Assembly (NCBI RefSeq): GCF_002165255.2
Contig: NZ_CP028561.1
Location: forward strand, 2,666,001-2,730,000
Reading direction: 5' to 3'
Length of the DNA: 64,000 bases
Source of the DNA: Acinetobacter sp. WCHA45
Lineage (GTDB): Bacteria; Pseudomonadota; Gammaproteobacteria; Pseudomonadales; Moraxellaceae
Shown: positions 47,901 to 60,159 of the stretch, piece by piece
Numbering within the stretch: position 1 is the first letter of the stretch
Layout of the letters: each line of letters opens with the position of its first letter
The notes under the pieces: model-generated
What the model saw: only the letters and a program-made list of their open reading frames with translations
Databases searched by the model: none
What the model was told of the DNA's origin: nothing
Position numbers and translations under genes: made by a program

Positions 47901-50900
47901 AACTGAAATTATGTCAGATTCACGACTGATCAACTTTTCTAAGCTGCCTGTATGGCAGTGAACTATTAGGAAATAGGGTATGAGATCAATGGTTATTTCT
48001 AAGCTGCCTGTATGGCAGTGAACGGGTAGAACAACTCACTATAAATGATTTGTTCTTTCTAAGCTGCCTGTATGGCAGTGAACAACAACCTCCCTCGCCT
48101 TATCAATACCATGCTTTTCTAAGCTGCCTGTATGGCAGTGAACAGTTGTTACCAGGTCGTAACGGTATTGATGAATTTCTAAGCTGCCTGTATGGCAGTG
48201 AACGTTGATTTTGGGATTGAGCAAAATAGTTAAACTTTCTAAGCTGCCTGTATGGCAGTGAACTATATCAAATCACTTTTACGACTGACGATGATTTTCT
48301 AAGCTGCCTGTATGGCAGTGAACTAAGTATTATGCATACACTCAACAAGGTACTATTTCTAAGCTGCCTGTATGGCAGTGAACTAAGACTTAGCAAAGCT
48401 ACTTTAAGACAATATTTTCTAAGCTGCCTGTATGGCAGTGAACAATCAGGTGCATTAAAAGCAGCAGCTCGTTTTTTTCTAAGCTGCCTGTATGGCAGTG
48501 AACTTTGTGATCGAAATGTTGCTCATGATATTCAATTTCTAAGCTGCCTGTATGGCAGTGAACTGCAGCCCAAGTCATTAGTTGCTGACCTGCATTTTCT
48601 AAGCTGCCTGTATGGCAGTGAACGGTCAGGTTTGCTTAGGGTGAATTGATAACCATTTCTAAGCTGCCTGTATGGCAGTGAACATTTGATGTAGGTGAAT
48701 CAACATTGATTGTTGTTTCTAAGCTGCCTGTATGGCAGTGAACGATCAATCGATATGATGTCGTAAAACTGACTTTTTCTAAGCTGCCTGTATGGCAGTG
48801 AACCAACATATGCAGGAAGTACAGCAACAGTTTTTTTTCTAAGCTGCCTGTATGGCAGTGAACGCTATGAAGCAAGAGACGACTACACACCCTTCTTTCT
48901 AAGCTGCCTGTATGGCAGTGAACATAAACAACCGCTAAAAACACGATGATTGACATTTCTAAGCTGCCTGTATGGCAGTGAACCCACCATATACATCTAG
49001 TCAATATTTTTGGTTTTTCTAAGCTGCCTGTATGGCAGTGAACCACAAACTTTGAAAGCCCATTCACAGAAGACATTTCTAAGCTGCCTGTATGGCAGTG
49101 AACTCAGCAATGTAACAAACAGTGCCCTCACTTGAGTTTCTAAGCTGCCTGTATGGCAGTGAACCTGCTTCAAATTCGATTGCACCAATACCTAAATTTC
49201 TAAGCTGCCTGTATGGCAGTGAACTACTTCGTAATCTTCCCGTAAATTACTTGATATTTCTAAGCTGCCTGTATGGCAGTGAACTAGCAGACTCGTAGTA
49301 TTGATACAGTCGTTTATTTCTAAGCTGCCTGTATGGCAGTGAACGGTTTTGAGCAAATGTTGTTTTACCCATTGATTTTCTAAGCTGCCTGTATGGCAGT
49401 GAACGATAAACAACAACTTGATACTTATCTTCCAGATTTCTAAGCTGCCTGTATGGCAGTGAACCTTCTTTTGGACAAGCAGTTGGGGAAACATTATTTC
49501 TAAGCTGCCTGTATGGCAGTGAACTTATTCCAAGTGATAAAGCCAAGCATTGGAAGTTTCTAAGCTGCCTGTATGGCAGTGAACATTGGGGCAATGTTCA
49601 GCGCTGCGGATCAATTTTTTCTAAGCTGCCTGTATGGCAGTGAACTGATCAATTTCCCTATCACTTTAACTGACTGGTTTTCTAAGCTGCCTGTATGGCA
49701 GTGAACTCATAGAACAAATAGATATAGGTAATCAGAGATTTCTAAGCTGCCTGTATGGCAGTGAACTGTTTGTTGCCGTTGGTGACGATTTCCATATCTT
49801 TCTAAGCTGCCTGTATGGCAGTGAACTTTAACCCTTTCAACGTAACCAATGTCGACAATTTCTAAGCTGCCTGTATGGCAGTGAACCAGCAGAAACGTTA
49901 GCAATATCCTGTCCCCAATTTCTAAGCTGCCTGTATGGCAGTGAACGCCTACATGGGTGATGAATATGCTAGCTATTTTTTCTAAGCTGCCTGTATGGCA
50001 GTGAACGGAAATAATTTATTTAATAAAATATCCAAAAATTTCTAAGCTGCCTGTATGGCAGTGAACAGATGTTGCGTTCTACTGGAGTCATTTCAATTTT
50101 TCTAAGCTGCCTGTATGGCAGTGAACAAGAAAGCTGCTTTGACCCACTTAAAGACAACTTTCTAAGCTGCCTGTATGGCAGTGAACCATAGGGATCAGTT
50201 TTATCACATTTAGGAGGATTTCTAAGCTGCCTGTATGGCAGTGAACACCTTCGCATCTATGAAGACATTGCACCTATATTTCTAAGCTGCCTGTATGGCA
50301 GTGAACCATCCTCAGTTTATTGGGGTTCAACATTTAAATTTCTAAGCTGCCTGTATGGCAGTGAACGTGTGCGCTGAATTTTGACATCCTCAATTTGATT
50401 TCTAAGCTGCCTGTATGGCAGTGAACTGCCTGCAACACGTTCTTGGTGGTCATTTAAATTTCTAAGCTGCCTGTATGGCAGTGAACTTGCCAAGCATGCC
50501 AACTGAACTTTTTATAAATTTCTAAGCTGCCTGTATGGCAGTGAACTCAATGCCAACGGTGAAAAAAAGATGATGTATTTTCTAAGCTGCCTGTATGGCA
50601 GTGAACACACCGTGGTTAAACTGGTCGAGTATTTTAAGTTTCTAAGCTGCCTGTATGGCAGTGAACCGTTTCGGTCGTGTTAATTCTGTTGCTCGTTGTT
50701 TCTAAGCTGCCTGTATGGCAGTGAACAATAATCGGGCTGTAACCCTCCAACATATACATTTCTAAGCTGCCTGTATGGCAGTGAACGGCAACGAAACCGA
50801 CTGCATTTTAATTTGTGATTTCTAAGCTGCCTGTATGGCAGTGAACTATATGACACTAACCAAAAACGTGCTTATGAATTTCTAAGCTGCCTGTATGGCA

Positions 50901-53900
50901 GTGAACCATTTTAGTTTTTACAAGTTTTTTAGCGCTCATTTCTAAGCTGCCTGTATGGCAGTGAACCGAGTGCGTCTACAGGCTTGAAATCAATCACTTT
51001 TCTAAGCTGCCTGTATGGCAGTGAACTTAATATTATTCAGCAGAAGCCTAAAGGCACTTTTCTAAGCTGCCTGTATGGCAGTGAACTACCTTAGCCATTT
51101 CAGGCGCAATACGGTCTATTTCTAAGCTGCCTGTATGGCAGTGAACAAAGCGATATTGCGGTACTCAATAAAGATCATTTTCTAAGCTGCCTGTATGGCA
51201 GTGAACGATAAATATCTAAGATGAGCCGATCCATTTGATTTCTAAGCTGCCTGTATGGCAGTGAACTGCTAACTCAATATTTAAGAGATTTTTTCGGGTT
51301 TCTAAGCTGCCTGTATGGCAGTGAACCTACAGATGGCACAACCGCAATTACTGCTGTTTTTCTAAGCTGCCTGTATGGCAGTGAACTTGGACCATACTTC
51401 CCATGAATCGACCATACATTTTCTAAGCTGCCTGTATGGCAGTGAACTCTTTGGTTTTGCATCCCCAAGCATAGACATATTTCTAAGCTGCCTGTATGGC
51501 AGTGAACATATTGATGTAGTCGCTATACAAAAAGAATTATTTCTAAGCTGCCTGTATGGCAGTGAACTTGAAGCATACGAAAAAGTTGCATTGGTTGAAT
51601 TTCTAAGCTGCCTGTATGGCAGTGAACCAGGATTGGTATCACTCCTTCCATTCGTGAATTTTCTAAGCTGCCTGTATGGCAGTGAACAGCCCAACGTCCC
51701 GCAGTTCCGCTACCGTTCGTTTCTAAGCTGCCTGTATGGCAGTGAACTGACGACCTTATTTATTTTTATGCTAGATCATTTTCTAAGCTGCCTGTATGGC
51801 AGTGAACCCGATGCTTCGTTCACAAACGAAAGGTTTTTATTTCTAAGCTGCCTGTATGGCAGTGAACTACCACCTAAGCGAATGGATTGCATGGTGATTT
51901 TTCTAAGCTGCCTGTATGGCAGTGAACACCGTGCTACCAATACAAGTGCTGCTATTGCATTTCTAAGCTGCCTGTATGGCAGTGAACGGGTTATAGGTAA
52001 CAGCTTGCATTCTATTATCGTTTCTAAGCTGCCTGTATGGCAGTGAACATTTCATCATCAAATGGTTTATTAGGGTTATATTTCTAAGCTGCCTGTATGG
52101 CAGTGAACCCTAACTTATGAAGTAACAGCAAAGCCAGTTTTTTCTAAGCTGCCTGTATGGCAGTGAACATAAAGACATAGAACAAAAAACCGATGAAGAA
52201 TTTCTAAGCTGCCTGTATGGCAGTGAACAATAAAGTATCTATAGGAAAGGCGCAGTAATGTTTCTAAGCTGCCTGTATGGCAGTGAACAAGTACAGCTTT
52301 TCAGAGGTGAGGGCGGTGTCTTTCTAAGCTGCCTGTATGGCAGTGAACATATTCAATATTCGGGGCACGATTGCCACACTTTTCTAAGCTGCCTGTATGG
52401 CAGTGAACCCTGATTAGGCTGCTGTCTGAAGTAGTCAAATTTTCTAAGCTGCCTGTATGGCAGTGAACCCTGATTAGGCTGCTGTCTGAAGTAGTCAAAT
52501 TTTCTAAGCTGCCTGTATGGCAGTGAACATTCAATATCCATCCTCCCCTCCGTTGTGGTCTTTCTAAGCTGCCTGTATGGCAGTGAACTACAGTGATAAG
52601 GCAAGGGATACAAATAAAGATTTCTAAGCTGCCTGTATGGCAGTGAACCCGCTCTTGAAAGGTTAATGTGTTCGATCCTATTTCTAAGCTGCCTGTATGG
52701 CAGTGAACCTTCGCAAGTTGCAAAAGTTCTTGCTCGTGGTTTTCTAAGCTGCCTGTATGGCAGTGAACTCTCTCTATAACATTTCCTATTTTCTGTAATT
52801 TTTCTAAGCTGCCTGTATGGCAGTGAACGGTAAACGCTTTTTGTGGGTATCAATAGTTGTTTTCTAAGCTGCCTGTATGGCAGTGAACTATGAAATTGGT
52901 TCAGGTCACGAATTAAAAACTTTCTAAGCTGCCTGTATGGCAGTGAACTAAGTGCAAACTTGCAAGCAGGCGCTCAAGTATTTCTAAGCTGCCTGTATGG
53001 CAGTGAACTTGCATCAATTGATGAAGCAGCATTAGCCATTTTTCTAAGCTGCCTGTATGGCAGTGAACCCATTTGAAACTCCAAAAACTAAGCCCCGTCA
53101 TTTCTAAGCTGCCTGTATGGCAGTGAACTTTCAAAAACTACTGCTCAGAGCATCCCGAATTTTCTAAGCTGCCTGTATGGCAGTGAACTACAGTGATAAG
53201 GCAAGGGATACAAATAAAGATTTCTAAGCTGCCTGTATGGCAGTGAACCCGCTCTTGAAAGGTTAATGTGTTCGATCCTATTTCTAAGCTGCCTGTATGG
53301 CAGTGAACTTTGCAGAAGTATTCGATGCTGAACTAGATAATTTCTAAGCTGCCTGTATGGCAGTGAACTTGTGAAGTCTGTAGCAGCTGCTGGCCAATCA
53401 TTTCTAAGCTGCCTGTATGGCAGTGAACGGTAGTACGGTTGAACCGCATGGGGGTAGTACTTTCTAAGCTGCCTGTATGGCAGTGAACGATAGAGGTTTT
53501 TCCTGTTGATTAAACTTGTGTTTCTAAGCTGCCTGTATGGCAGTGAACATTCTGAAAAAGAAAAAGAACAGGGCGCTATTTTTCTAAGCTGCCTGTATGG
53601 CAGTGAACGAGATCTGAACGACTGATTCACCGTTTACAACTTTCTAAGCTGCCTGTATGGCAGTGAACGTGTAACAAGAGAATCTCGAATGTATGAACTA
53701 TTTCTAAGCTGCCTGTATGGCAGTGAACCCAATATTCGTGGACATTCTGAATTAACAGATTTTCTAAGCTGCCTGTATGGCAGTGAACTGCTGATTTAAT
53801 CTTCATGCTTCGTAACAACGTTTCTAAGCTGCCTGTATGGCAGTGAACAATTTGAAATCGGGGAGTCCACGCTTTCTAATTTTCTAAGCTGCCTGTATGG

Positions 53901-56900
53901 CAGTGAACGTTGATAAACCTGATGGATAAGTCCGCATAACTTTCTAAGCTGCCTGTATGGCAGTGAACAGATTTATTTCATGCACTTCAACAAGTGTAAA
54001 TTTCTAAGCTGCCTGTATGGCAGTGAACCACCTTTGAAAGCTTTTGCTCTTTGAAGTAGTTTTCTAAGCTGCCTGTATGGCAGTGAACATTAGGACTGGT
54101 GTAATCTTCGGGATAGTCTATTTCTAAGCTGCCTGTATGGCAGTGAACACTGCCCCTCATATACAGGCGTTGCAGCAATATTTCTAAGCTGCCTGTATGG
54201 CAGTGAACTAAGATCCTAGCAGAGCAATATAACTTGATTATTTCTAAGCTGCCTGTATGGCAGTGAACTTGAGCGTCGTACAGATCAACGATTTGCAAGT
54301 TTTCTAAGCTGCCTGTATGGCAGTGAACAAGTGGAAAGGTGAATACTTTTGCATTCGCACTTTCTAAGCTGCCTGTATGGCAGTGAACCATCGGTGCAGC
54401 TGAACGCTTGGATGCTATGTTTTCTAAGCTGCCTGTATGGCAGTGAACAGGAAGAGGCTTTTAGAAGCGCATCTACAGTATTTCTAAGCTGCCTGTATGG
54501 CAGTGAACGAGCAATTGATGGGACTTTGATCGTTCAGCAATTTCTAAGCTGCCTGTATGGCAGTGAACACGACCTGTACTTGGATTTCAGCTATCAGTAC
54601 TTTCTAAGCTGCCTGTATGGCAGTGAACCAATGGCGGTTTTTTTATGTCTGGAGAAAATATTTCTAAGCTGCCTGTATGGCAGTGAACATTCTGAAGTAA
54701 TTAAAAAGCCCTCTGAGTGATTTCTAAGCTGCCTGTATGGCAGTGAACATGTTCACAAAAGCAACAGGGCTAAAAATTGATTTCTAAGCTGCCTGTATGG
54801 CAGTGAACGTCTTTTCTTGACTATGAAGATCGAGATTTATTTTCTAAGCTGCCTGTATGGCAGTGAACGTTACATTAATTCTCAAGTAATATCTCAAATG
54901 TTTCTAAGCTGCCTGTATGGCAGTGAACACGAAAACATACTTGCGAAATCACTGATAATGTTTCTAAGCTGCCTGTATGGCAGTGAACAGTGATCAATAT
55001 CAATCCTGATAATCGTGGATTTTCTAAGCTGCCTGTATGGCAGTGAACAAGCCGCAGATCCATAATTGAACCTGTCATAATTTCTAAGCTGCCTGTATGG
55101 CAGTGAACCCTTACGTTGGACCATACCTTGCACCCGTTATTTTCTAAGCTGCCTGTATGGCAGTGAACGCAGGGTTGAAGCAAATGGAATGGCTGATGCT
55201 TTTCTAAGCTGCCTGTATGGCAGTGAACATGAAAATGGCGATCCTGTTTTAAATGAAAATTTTCTAAGCTGCCTGTATGGCAGTGAACTTTAAGAAAATT
55301 ACACGTCATCACGACTATTTTTTCTAAGCTGCCTGTATGGCAGTGAACCTCCGCCAGCGAATGTTGTAGTTACTGCTAGATTTCTAAGCTGCCTGTATGG
55401 CAGTGAACGTTGTTTTGCCTGAAATGAAAGCAGATATGGATTTCTAAGCTGCCTGTATGGCAGTGAACGAAACATTCGGCAAATGATGTTTAACAAAGAT
55501 TTTCTAAGCTGCCTGTATGGCAGTGAACGTAAAACAGCTAGTGTTCAGACCGAGACAAATTTTCTAAGCTGCCTGTATGGCAGTGAACCTTTACTAGGTA
55601 AAGTGGTTAGCGCTTTACTATTTCTAAGCTGCCTGTATGGCAGTGAACTATTTAAAATTGCATATTCAGTGACATTTATTTTTCTAAGCTGCCTGTATGG
55701 CAGTGAACGCATTTCTTCAGTTGTTGAAGTAACCGAAATATTTCTAAGCTGCCTGTATGGCAGTGAACTTCTGTTTTGTAGGCGTTGTAGGCGTCTAATA
55801 TTTCTAAGCTGCCTGTATGGCAGTGAACGGCATACTCACTTTATGATCTGATCATTTGTATTTCTAAGCTGCCTGTATGGCAGTGAACATAATAACTGTT
55901 GCTTTGCCGATGGATAGCTTTTTCTAAGCTGCCTGTATGGCAGTGAACGGGTCGCATAGATTACCTTTTCTTTTTCTGTTTTTCTAAGCTGCCTGTATGG
56001 CAGTGAACATTTGGTGAATATAAGATTTTCATGTGGTACATTTCTAAGCTGCCTGTATGGCAGTGAACGTTTTAATTAATTTTTTGACTGCTTTGTACTA
56101 TTTCTAAGCTGCCTGTATGGCAGTGAACCCAGAGTGATAAATCACAAAGGTTTTTAAATCTTTCTAAGCTGCCTGTATGGCAGTGAACTAATTACTCGCA
56201 TTGCGAAGTGGTTAGAGCAATTTCTAAGCTGCCTGTATGGCAGTGAACGTTCAATCCATAATCCGTGAATCAAGCCGTTTTTTCTAAGCTGCCTGTATGG
56301 CAGTGAACAGCATGAGCAATGACAGGGTTTGGATTGATTTTTTCTAAGCTGCCTGTATGGCAGTGAACATCGATCAATTTTATGTCACGCCATTCTACTA
56401 TTTCTAAGCTGCCTGTATGGCAGTGAACTGAAATTATTTTATCTCTATATTTCCCGTTCATTTCTAAGCTGCCTGTATGGCAGTGAACAGCAACATCAAA
56501 CGATTGTTGATGGCGAAATATTTCTAAGCTGCCTGTATGGCAGTGAACTCTTTTCTCCAGATAATAAAAAACCGCCAAAATTTCTAAGCTGCCTGTATGG
56601 CAGTGAACCTGCATACGCCGCAGCATTTGCGATTCAAAAATTTCTAAGCTGCCTGTATGGCAGTGAACCGCAGAAGATTATCTGATGAGTATGGTCGGGA
56701 TTTCTAAGCTGCCTGTATGGCAGTGAACGTTGAATTATATAGTGGAGGATTTTGCCCATTTTTCTAAGCTGCCTGTATGGCAGTGAACGAATAAATCTGC
56801 GCAATTTATCCAAAAAGTAATTTCTAAGCTGCCTGTATGGCAGTGAACTCATTACCCTTTCGGCTGTTCTCACTAACAATTTTCTAAGCTGCCTGTATGG

Positions 56901-59900
56901 CAGTGAACATCAATAAGATAGAAGTCTTCATCATTAACTATTTCTAAGCTGCCTGTATGGCAGTGAACTTAGTTTTTTGGATTATGTCGACGATTACACT
57001 TTTCTAAGCTGCCTGTATGGCAGTGAACCTTTAACTGTTCAACTTTTGAAAGTGCTTTAATTTCTAAGCTGCCTGTATGGCAGTGAACTACCCATCTAAT
57101 ATAGCAGCTATAGTAAAGGATTTCTAAGCTGCCTGTATGGCAGTGAACTTATTGCAGCATCAATAGCACGTTTTTGGTATTTTCTAAGCTGCCTGTATGG
57201 CAGTGAACTTCTTTCATCATTCCTGACATCGAAACAATCTTTTCTAAGCTGCCTGTATGGCAGTGAACGGTTCACAAGAGTTTACAGTTCCATACATCAT
57301 TTTCTAAGCTGCCTGTATGGCAGTGAACTAAGCCGTTGATTGCTGCAAATGTATCAACTGTTTCTAAGCTGCCTGTATGGCAGTGAACCAGGATTGAAAG
57401 CAAAACTTGATGAACTTCTTTTTCTAAGCTGCCTGTATGGCAGTGAACTGTAACCAAATGCATTGATAAAAGTTTGAAGTTTTCTAAGCTGCCTGTATGG
57501 CAGTGAACTAATAAATGGGATAACTTGAGAGCATCTAATATTTCTAAGCTGCCTGTATGGCAGTGAACTTATTTTGTTTTGGTGTCTATCTAGCCATAAA
57601 TTTCTAAGCTGCCTGTATGGCAGTGAACGAGAAACGCAAGAATCTCAAATCTGCATCAATTTTCTAAGCTGCCTGTATGGCAGTGAACAATAACTATTGT
57701 TAATCTTGATGTTCGCAGGCTTTCTAAGCTGCCTGTATGGCAGTGAACTTTTAAGCTTGGTAAAATCAATGCCGTCCGTTTTTCTAAGCTGCCTGTATGG
57801 CAGTGAACAGCTGAACAGCTTAAAGACAATGCAACACAATTTTCTAAGCTGCCTGTATGGCAGTGAACTGAAGCACATCATGTTGCAGACCAAAACATGT
57901 TTTCTAAGCTGCCTGTATGGCAGTGAACTTAAAGATATTTTTCCTAATGCTCGTTTTATTTTTCTAAGCTGCCTGTATGGCAGTGAACTCAATGAAAACT
58001 GCCTTTTCTCCGTTCGGCTTTTTCTAAGCTGCCTGTATGGCAGTGAACAATGAAAACTGCCTTTTCTCCGTTCGGCTTTGTTTCTAAGCTGCCTGTATGG
58101 CAGTGAACAGGGTAAAACTGATTTTACAATCGACTCACTTTTTCTAAGCTGCCTGTATGGCAGTGAACGGTGCGGCGGATCAGTTTCCGCGATGGAATAA
58201 TTTCTAAGCTGCCTGTATGGCAGTGAACGAAGAAGCTAGAAGTGCGGCGGATGAGTGGGATTTCTAAGCTGCCTGTATGGCAGTGAACTGATCGAGTGAA
58301 TAGTGACATTGTGCTGAATTTTTCTAAGCTGCCTGTATGGCAGTGAACCCACTGAAACAAAATTAGCTGTCATTTATGGATTTCTAAGCTGCCTGTATGG
58401 CAGTGAACAAGGAAGCTGCAAAGGCTTCAATTGATGAAATTTTCTAAGCTGCCTGTATGGCAGTGAACTCAAGCATGTTACAGATACCACATATTTATGT
58501 TTTCTAAGCTGCCTGTATGGCAGTGAACTTTTCACCACAACTGGCATCACTTTTTGCAGATTTCTAAGCTGCCTGTATGGCAGTGAACTTTATACCGTTA
58601 CGCCTGAACAAATTGGAACATTTCTAAGCTGCCTGTATGGCAGTGAACACTTTTAAGAATAAGAATACCTATTCTGCATATTTCTAAGCTGCCTGTATGG
58701 CAGTGAACTATTCCTTACCAATGACCGCAACGGCGATACTTTTCTAAGCTGCCTGTATGGCAGTGAACCATAATAAAAATAATAATAAAGAGGTCAGTAT
58801 TTTCTAAGCTGCCTGTATGGCAGTGAACACTGTGACTCTTCTATAGCAGAGATCTATATATTTCTAAGCTGCCTGTATGGCAGTGAACCCCTTATGTCAT
58901 GGGCGCATCGTGTGAAGTTTTTTCTAAGCTGCCTGTATGGCAGTGAACTAAAACAACAGATAGTTACGACTCGAACAACTTTTCTAAGCTGCCTGTATGG
59001 CAGTGAACTTCCAGAGGAAGGGAGCTGGTGGCTCGATAAATTTCTAAGCTGCCTGTATGGCAGTGAACACCATTTTCCCCCGCGCCCGCTGCCGCTAAAT
59101 TTTCTAAGCTGCCTGTATGGCAGTGAACAAAAGTTTTAAGTTTGCTTTAAATTGCGCTTCTTTCTAAGCTGCCTGTATGGCAGTGAACGTTAATTGAATG
59201 AGCTGTGCAACCCGATAAGATTTCTAAGCTGCCTGTATGGCAGTGAACGCACTGTACCCGAAGCGACTGAGACAACGGATTTTCTAAGCTGCCTGTATGG
59301 CAGTGAACTGCGAGCGCAACTTGTTCTAGTGTTTCATTGTTTTCTAAGCTGCCTGTATGGCAGTGAACGCTTCTACAAGAAGTTTGGCTTTGAACATACA
59401 TTTCTAAGCTGCCTGTATGGCAGTGAACTATTCATCAGAACATTCAAAACTATTTGCTCTTTTCTAAGCTGCCTGTATGGCAGTGAACTTATCAACTTTG
59501 CCTTTAGTCTTGGTTTTTGATTTCTAAGCTGCCTGTATGGCAGTGAACCACTAAATAATCCAAGCTCAATGGCAGTAGGATTTCTAAGCTGCCTGTATGG
59601 CAGTGAACATTTGTACGAATCTCTCAATCCTACAGTGAATTTTCTAAGCTGCCTGTATGGCAGTGAACAATTCTGGGCAGAACTTGTCCTCAATGGAATC
59701 TTTCTAAGCTGCCTGTATGGCAGTGAACGTGCAGCCCGATGCCATATGTACTATAACCACTTTCTAAGCTGCCTGTATGGCAGTGAACTCAGGATTGAAG
59801 AGGGTTATGCACCGATTGAGTTTCTAAGCTGCCTGTATGGCAGTGAACCTTCTCGTATGGGTCGTATTCGTGATGCATTATTTCTAAGCTGCCTGTATGG

Positions 59901-60028
59901 CAGTGAACCGTTACACGGTGGCATAGTTCGCCTGCACGTTTTTCTAAGCTGCCTGTATGGCAGTGAACAGTCACCTCAAATCGCTGTAGGCTTGCGATAT
60001 TTTCTAAGCTGCCTGTATGGCAGTGAAC
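44933..60028 (-). CRISPR. Type I-F CRISPR array, 252 repeats and 251 spacers
   Basis: Repeats are 28 bp. On the minus (transcribed) strand they begin GTTCACTGCC, form the stem CTGCC/GGCAG around ATACA and end CTTAGAAA, as type I-F repeats do. The unit is 60 bp; eight units are 61 bp, which accounts exactly for the total span. By eye 249 repeats are identical. Exceptions are the first (44933-44960, four differences), the second (44993, one difference) and the one at 47276-47303 (last base on the plus strand T instead of C). The decayed repeats are at the left, so the leader end is the right, next to cas6f. Spacers are 32 bp, eight of 33 bp. Spacer duplications are at 52409/52469, 52589/53189 and 52649/53249. 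Confidence 0.99.
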
Positions 60029-60112
60029 AGCAATTTTAAAGCAAAAAATAAAGTTATAACAGTGATTTAACTCTTAAATCTCTCAAAAGACCCAAGTTTT
60101 AAACCACTATCA

Positions 60113-60125
60113 TAAGCTATTGATT
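60113..60125 (-). promoter_or_regulatory. IHF-consensus site in the leader
   Basis: AATCAATAGCTTA on the minus strand fits WATCAANNNNTTR at every fixed position. It lies 85 bp from the first repeat. IHF-bent leaders are known to direct integration in type I-E and I-F systems. Confidence 0.6.
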
Positions 60126-60134
60126 TTATTAAGC

Positions 60135-60146
60135 TGTTAAAGAGTG
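60135..60146 (-). promoter_or_regulatory. boxA-like antitermination element before the array
   Basis: CACTCTTTAACA on the minus strand matches the ribosomal boxA TGCTCTTTAACA at 10 of 12 bases, including the CTCTTTAACA core. It lies 14 nt after the cas6f stop and 107 nt before the first repeat. Confidence 0.5.
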
Positions 60147-60159
60147 AAAAAATATTGGG

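Larger units (their letters stand above)
60029..60159 (-). promoter_or_regulatory. CRISPR leader
   Basis: 131 AT-rich bases lie between the newest repeat and the cas6f stop codon. It is on the correct side for minus-strand pre-crRNA and contains the IHF-like and boxA-like sites listed separately. I see TATAAC close to the array (near 60055) but no well-spaced -35 partner, so the start point is unresolved; read-through from the cas operon is possible. Confidence 0.85.

Noticed and set aside
58169..58260. Neighbouring spacers sharing GTGCGGCGGAT as another overlapping pair
   Set aside because: Only an 11-base identity at different positions in the spacers, with the rest unrelated; too short to claim a common protospacer.
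45106..60039. Dozens of open frames with repeating motifs SLPYRQLR, VHCHTGSLE and FLSCLYGSE on both strands
   Set aside because: These are translations of the CRISPR repeat. The 60-bp period is a multiple of three and the repeat has no stop in these frames, so long frames arise by chance through the spacers.
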